Assembly (NCBI GenBank): GCA_947472705.1
Contig: CANJDA010000098.1
Span: 1-8,046 of the forward strand
Direction: 5' to 3'
Source of the DNA: Flavobacteriaceae bacterium
Lineage (GTDB): Bacteria; Bacteroidota; Bacteroidia; Flavobacteriales; Flavobacteriaceae
Length of the DNA stretch: 8,046 nucleotides
Below the pieces are notes generated by a model. It saw nothing but the letters and a program-made list of their open reading frames with translations, did no database searches and was not told where the DNA came from. How positions within the stretch are numbered: the stretch's first letter is position 1; the number at the start of each line of letters is the position of its first letter. Positions 5,387 to 8,046 of the stretch are shown one piece after another. The position numbers were made by a program, and so were the translations under genes.

Positions 5387-7555
5387 ATGATTTCGATTAC
5401 CAATAAAACCCTTCAAGATTTAGAATTTGCAACCATTTTGCAAACCATTTCAGATAGATGTACTACTGAAATTGGCAAACAAAAAGCCTTGGAAGTAGTT
5501 CCGTTTAAAGAAAAAGAAATTCTATTACAAGCATTGGTTCAAACTTCTGAGTACGTATCATCATTTACGAACAACAATGCTATTCCAAATCACGGTTTTG
5601 AGACCATTTCAAATGATATAAAATTTCTTGCCATTGAAGACAGTTTTCTAGAAGTGGGTAGCTTTAGGAAAATAGCAACACTATCTGAAACTGTTAATGT
5701 TTTATTGCTGTTTTTTAAAAAATTTCAAGAATATTACCCAAAGCTAAATGAAAAAGCGACCCAAGTTGAATATACTAAATTCATTATCCAAAAAATTGAT
5801 GAAGTGGTTGATAAATATGGAGAAATCAAAGACAATGCTTCTCCAGATTTAATCACTATTCGAAGAGATATGAATTTGATTCGTGGTAAAGTAAATCAGA
5901 GTTTTGGGCAAGCACTGAGTCAATACAATTCGCTTGGTTATTTAGATGAAATTAAAGAAAGTATAGTTGAAAACCGTAGAGTTTTAGCTGTCTCAGCTAT
6001 GTACAGACGTAAAGTGAAAGGCTCCATTTTAGGAAGCTCTAAGACAGGAAGCATTGCATATATAGAACCCGAAGCCACTTTACGCTACTCAAGGGAATTA
6101 AATAATTTAGAATACGAAGAGCGAGAAGAAATTACCAAAATTCTAAAGAAGTTATCAAATGATATTCGACCTTTTATAGACTTATTAAAACAATATCAGG
6201 ATTTTCTAAGCGATATTGATTTAATAGCTGCCAAAGCGAAATATGCCAATAAAATAAATGCTATTTTGCCTAATATCATAGAGGAAAAGAGATTGTATTT
6301 TAGAGATGCCTTCCATCCTATTTTGTTTTTAAACAATTTAGAAAAAAAAGAAAAAACATTTCCACAAACCATTGAATTGCATAACCAAAACCGAATCATT
6401 GTTATTTCGGGGCCAAATGCTGGTGGTAAAACAATTTCATTAAAAACCGTTGGATTACTACAATTAATGCTTCAATGTGGTATTTTAATACCTGTTCATG
6501 AACGTAGTGAAACTTTTTTATTTGATAGAATTTTAACTGATATCGGAGACAACCAATCGATTGAAAATCATTTAAGCACCTATAGTTATCGATTGAAGAA
6601 TATGAACTATTTCTTGAAAAAGTGTAATACAAAAACCTTATTTCTAATTGATGAATTCGGTACAGGTTCTGATCCTGAATTAGGAGGTGCCTTAGCAGAA
6701 ACTTTTCTTGAAGAATTTTATCATCGTGAGGCTTTTGGTATTATTACCACCCATTATTCAAATTTAAAAATTTTAGCCAATGAATTACCATTTGCTTCCA
6801 ATGCCAACATGCTTTTTGATGAAAAGTCTTTGGAACCAATGTATAAATTAATATTAGGACAAGCTGGAAGTTCATTCACTTTTGAAGTAGCTCAAAAAAA
6901 CGGAATCCCTTATGGTTTAATAAATAGGGCAAAGAAAAAGATAGAAGGCGGAAAAGTACGATTTGATAAAACCATTGCAACACTTCAAAAAGAACGCTCA
7001 AAACTTGAGAAAACTTCATTAAATCTTAAAGAAGAAGAAAGTAAAGCTCGTGAAGAAGGCAAAAAAATGGAAACCATCAATAGTAAAATTCAGGAAAAAC
7101 TAGAGCGATATCAAGAGCTTTATGATGCTAATCAGCGCCTGATTTATATGGGGCAAAAAATTGATGATATTTCTGAAAAGTATTTTAATAATAAAGACAA
7201 GAAAGTAATGATTGGAGAGTTTTTAAAATTGGTAGAAATTGAAAATTCTAAACGAAAAAAAGAAACAATAAAAGAAAAAAAGGAAAAAGAAATTATCCAA
7301 AAAAAAGTCATTGAGGAAGTTAAAGTCAAAGTAGAAGAAATTAGAAAAGTCAAAAAAGAGAAGAAAATAAAAGCCCAAAAACAAGAAGCCGAAAAGCCTA
7401 AAATAATATTGAAAATTGGTGACCGAGTTAGAATGATAGATGGAAAATCGGTAGGAACCATTGATAAGATTGAAAAAAACAAAGCTGTAGTTAACTATGG
7501 AGTTTTTACCTCTAAAGTTAGTTTAGAAGAACTTGAGTTTGTACAAGCAAAATAA
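5387..7555 (+). CDS. mutS2: MutS2-family DNA-binding ATPase lacking the Smr domain
   Basis: MutS2 proteins are MutS-related ATPases that lack the mismatch-recognition domain. They act on branched recombination intermediates or on collided ribosomes rather than in mismatch repair. The N-terminal 310 residues form the core and clamp, including ITIRRDMNLIRG (156-167), SILGSSKTGSIAYIEP (213-228) and RYSRELNNLEYEE (233-245). The ATPase follows: Walker A GPNAGGKT (342-349), the signature IGDNQSIENHLSTYS (386-400), Walker B TLFLIDEFGTGSDP (417-430) and the H-loop TTHYSNLK (454-461). A coiled coil spans about 525-600, and a Lys/Glu-rich segment runs to about 670. The end (673-720) is a small KOW-like beta unit beginning ILKIGDRVRM. 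Canonical MutS2 (for example B. subtilis, 785 aa) continues with an Smr nuclease domain carrying LDLRG and HGxG motifs. This 722-aa protein stops before it. The ATG at 5387 fits the predicted promoter. Confidence 0.93.
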   Translation: MISITNKTLQDLEFATILQTISDRCTTEIGKQKALEVVPFKEKEILLQALVQTSEYVSSFTNNNAIPNHGFETISNDIKFLAIEDSFLEVGSFRKIATLSETVNVLLLFFKKFQEYYPKLNEKATQVEYTKFIIQKIDEVVDKYGEIKDNASPDLITIRRDMNLIRGKVNQSFGQALSQYNSLGYLDEIKESIVENRRVLAVSAMYRRKVKGSILGSSKTGSIAYIEPEATLRYSRELNNLEYEEREEITKILKKLSNDIRPFIDLLKQYQDFLSDIDLIAAKAKYANKINAILPNIIEEKRLYFRDAFHPILFLNNLEKKEKTFPQTIELHNQNRIIVISGPNAGGKTISLKTVGLLQLMLQCGILIPVHERSETFLFDRILTDIGDNQSIENHLSTYSYRLKNMNYFLKKCNTKTLFLIDEFGTGSDPELGGALAETFLEEFYHREAFGIITTHYSNLKILANELPFASNANMLFDEKSLEPMYKLILGQAGSSFTFEVAQKNGIPYGLINRAKKKIEGGKVRFDKTIATLQKERSKLEKTSLNLKEEESKAREEGKKMETINSKIQEKLERYQELYDANQRLIYMGQKIDDISEKYFNNKDKKVMIGEFLKLVEIENSKRKKETIKEKKEKEIIQKKVIEEVKVKVEEIRKVKKEKKIKAQKQEAEKPKIILKIGDRVRMIDGKSVGTIDKIEKNKAVVNYGVFTSKVSLEELEFVQAK
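7255..7306 (+). repeat. mutS2: Cluster of poly-A tracts inside mutS2
   Basis: Three homopolymer runs lie within 52 bases: A7 at 7255-7261, A7 at 7275-7281 and A8 at 7299-7306. They encode part of the Lys/Glu-rich linker. At the A8 tract, gaining one A gives a stop two codons after the run (agt cat tga). Losing one A gives a stop about ten codons later (ending aag tag). Either slip would keep the ATPase and remove the KOW-like tail. The linker composition alone could explain the runs. Confidence 0.7.
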
Positions 7556-7556
7556 T

Positions 7557-7979
7557 ATGTATGATTCAACTTTACCTAATGGAAAAAAGATAATTCTGTT
7601 TGATGGTGTTTGCAACCTTTGTGATTCATCGGTAAATTTTATTATAAAGCATGATAAAAAAGATACTTTTCGTTTTGTTTCATTACAATCAGACTTAGGA
7701 AAAAAAATTATTACCTATCTGGTAATTGACAATATTAAAATTGATAGTATAGTTTTATACGACCCTGGAAAGGGTTATTATTTTAAATCACAAGCCATTT
7801 TAAAAATTATAAATGTATTGGGCGGCTGGTTTTTATTATTTAAAATAGCAAACATACTCCCTAAGTATATTCTAGATTTAATCTATGATTATGTTGCATT
7901 AAACAGGTATAAATGGTTTGGTAAAAAAGAATCTTGCATTTTACCCAATCCAGAGATTCGTGTCAAATTTTTAAATTGA
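7557..7979 (+). CDS. DCC-family (DUF393) thiol-disulfide-oxidoreductase-like protein
   Basis: The 140-aa product is a DUF393 protein, a thioredoxin-related family named for its N-terminal DxxCxxC signature. The motif here is FDGVCNLCDSSV (15-26), with Asp16, Cys19 and Cys22. The family's central SLQS (42-45), the segment YDYVALNRYKWFGK (110-123) and a late Cys127 are also present. A redox or disulfide-exchange role is assumed for the family, but partners and substrates are not established. A hydrophobic stretch (about 86-104, INVLGGWFLLFKIANILPK) could be a membrane-associated helix. I chose the ATG at 7557. The frame extends back to a TTG at 7533 (8 extra residues), but that would overlap mutS2 by 23 nt and the extension is not family-like. 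The ATG lies 1 nt after the mutS2 stop, so the two genes are probably translationally coupled, and the terminator at 7987 ends this transcript. Confidence 0.88.
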   Translation: MYDSTLPNGKKIILFDGVCNLCDSSVNFIIKHDKKDTFRFVSLQSDLGKKIITYLVIDNIKIDSIVLYDPGKGYYFKSQAILKIINVLGGWFLLFKIANILPKYILDLIYDYVALNRYKWFGKKESCILPNPEIRVKFLN

Positions 7980-7986
7980 TTGTATA

Positions 7987-8018
7987 AAAAAACGACTAAG
8001 AAAACTTAGTCGTTTTTT
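7987..8018 (+). terminator. Strong, probably bidirectional intrinsic terminator
   Basis: CGACTAAG (7993-8000) pairs perfectly with CTTAGTCG (8005-8012) around an AAAA loop. The stem is extended by six A-T pairs (7987-7992 with 8013-8018). The T6 run serves the + strand, and the A-run on the left (7986-7992) would be a U7 tract for a minus-strand transcript. It lies 7 nt after the DUF393 stop codon. A converging gene just outside the window would use the same hairpin. Confidence 0.92.
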
Positions 8019-8046
8019 ATTATTTATTAAAAGCTGTACTTTATTC

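Noticed and set aside
7144..7482. 112-aa open frame on the minus strand opposite the mutS2 tail
   Set aside because: Its Phe/Ser-rich composition is the antisense image of the Lys/Glu-rich coiled coil, with no sign of an independent gene.
7533..7556. TTG start for the DUF393 gene overlapping mutS2
   Set aside because: The ATG at 7557 directly follows the mutS2 stop and gives the normal spacing before the FDGVCNLC motif.

Overview
The window is AT-rich chromosomal DNA that looks like it comes from a member of the Flavobacteriaceae (Bacteroidota). Three things point there. Genes lack clear Shine-Dalgarno sequences. The ung/mutS2 intergenic region carries TAnnTTTG-type -7 promoter elements. The protein set is also typical: a uridine-phosphorylase-like enzyme, a short MutS2, a DCC/DUF393 protein, and a lipoprotein with acidic residues just after the lipobox cysteine. 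No rRNA, tRNA, CRISPR array, transposase, integrase or prophage gene is visible.

Left part (64-4581, all + strand): a uridine-phosphorylase-like nucleoside phosphorylase is followed after 3 nt by a GNAT acetyltransferase. After a 65-nt gap comes a leaderless solute-binding-fold protein (PBP2, Ca3427/NMT1-like). It is followed after 17 nt by a three-helix membrane protein with a transglutaminase-like Cys-His-Asp domain. After 72 nt comes a small secreted beta-rich protein that is probably an outer-membrane barrel, then after 11 nt a lipoprotein. A hairpin terminator closes the run.

Right part (4637-7979): uracil-DNA glycosylase (ung, - strand) and mutS2 (+ strand) are divergent and share an 84-bp intergenic region holding promoter-like elements for both strands. 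The mutS2 product has the complete MutS-family ATPase, a long K/E-rich coiled coil and a small beta (KOW-like) tail, but no Smr nuclease domain. A DCC-family (DUF393) thiol-disulfide-oxidoreductase-like gene starts 1 nt after the mutS2 stop. A strong, probably bidirectional terminator lies at the end.

Almost the whole window is coding, with no intergenic stretch over 100 bp. I see no clear novel defence or mobile system. The points most worth a second look are the Smr-less MutS2 with slippery A-tracts, the cytosolic binding protein without a transporter, and the uncharacterised membrane transglutaminase and barrel/lipoprotein genes. Functional links between the left-hand genes are inference from spacing only.
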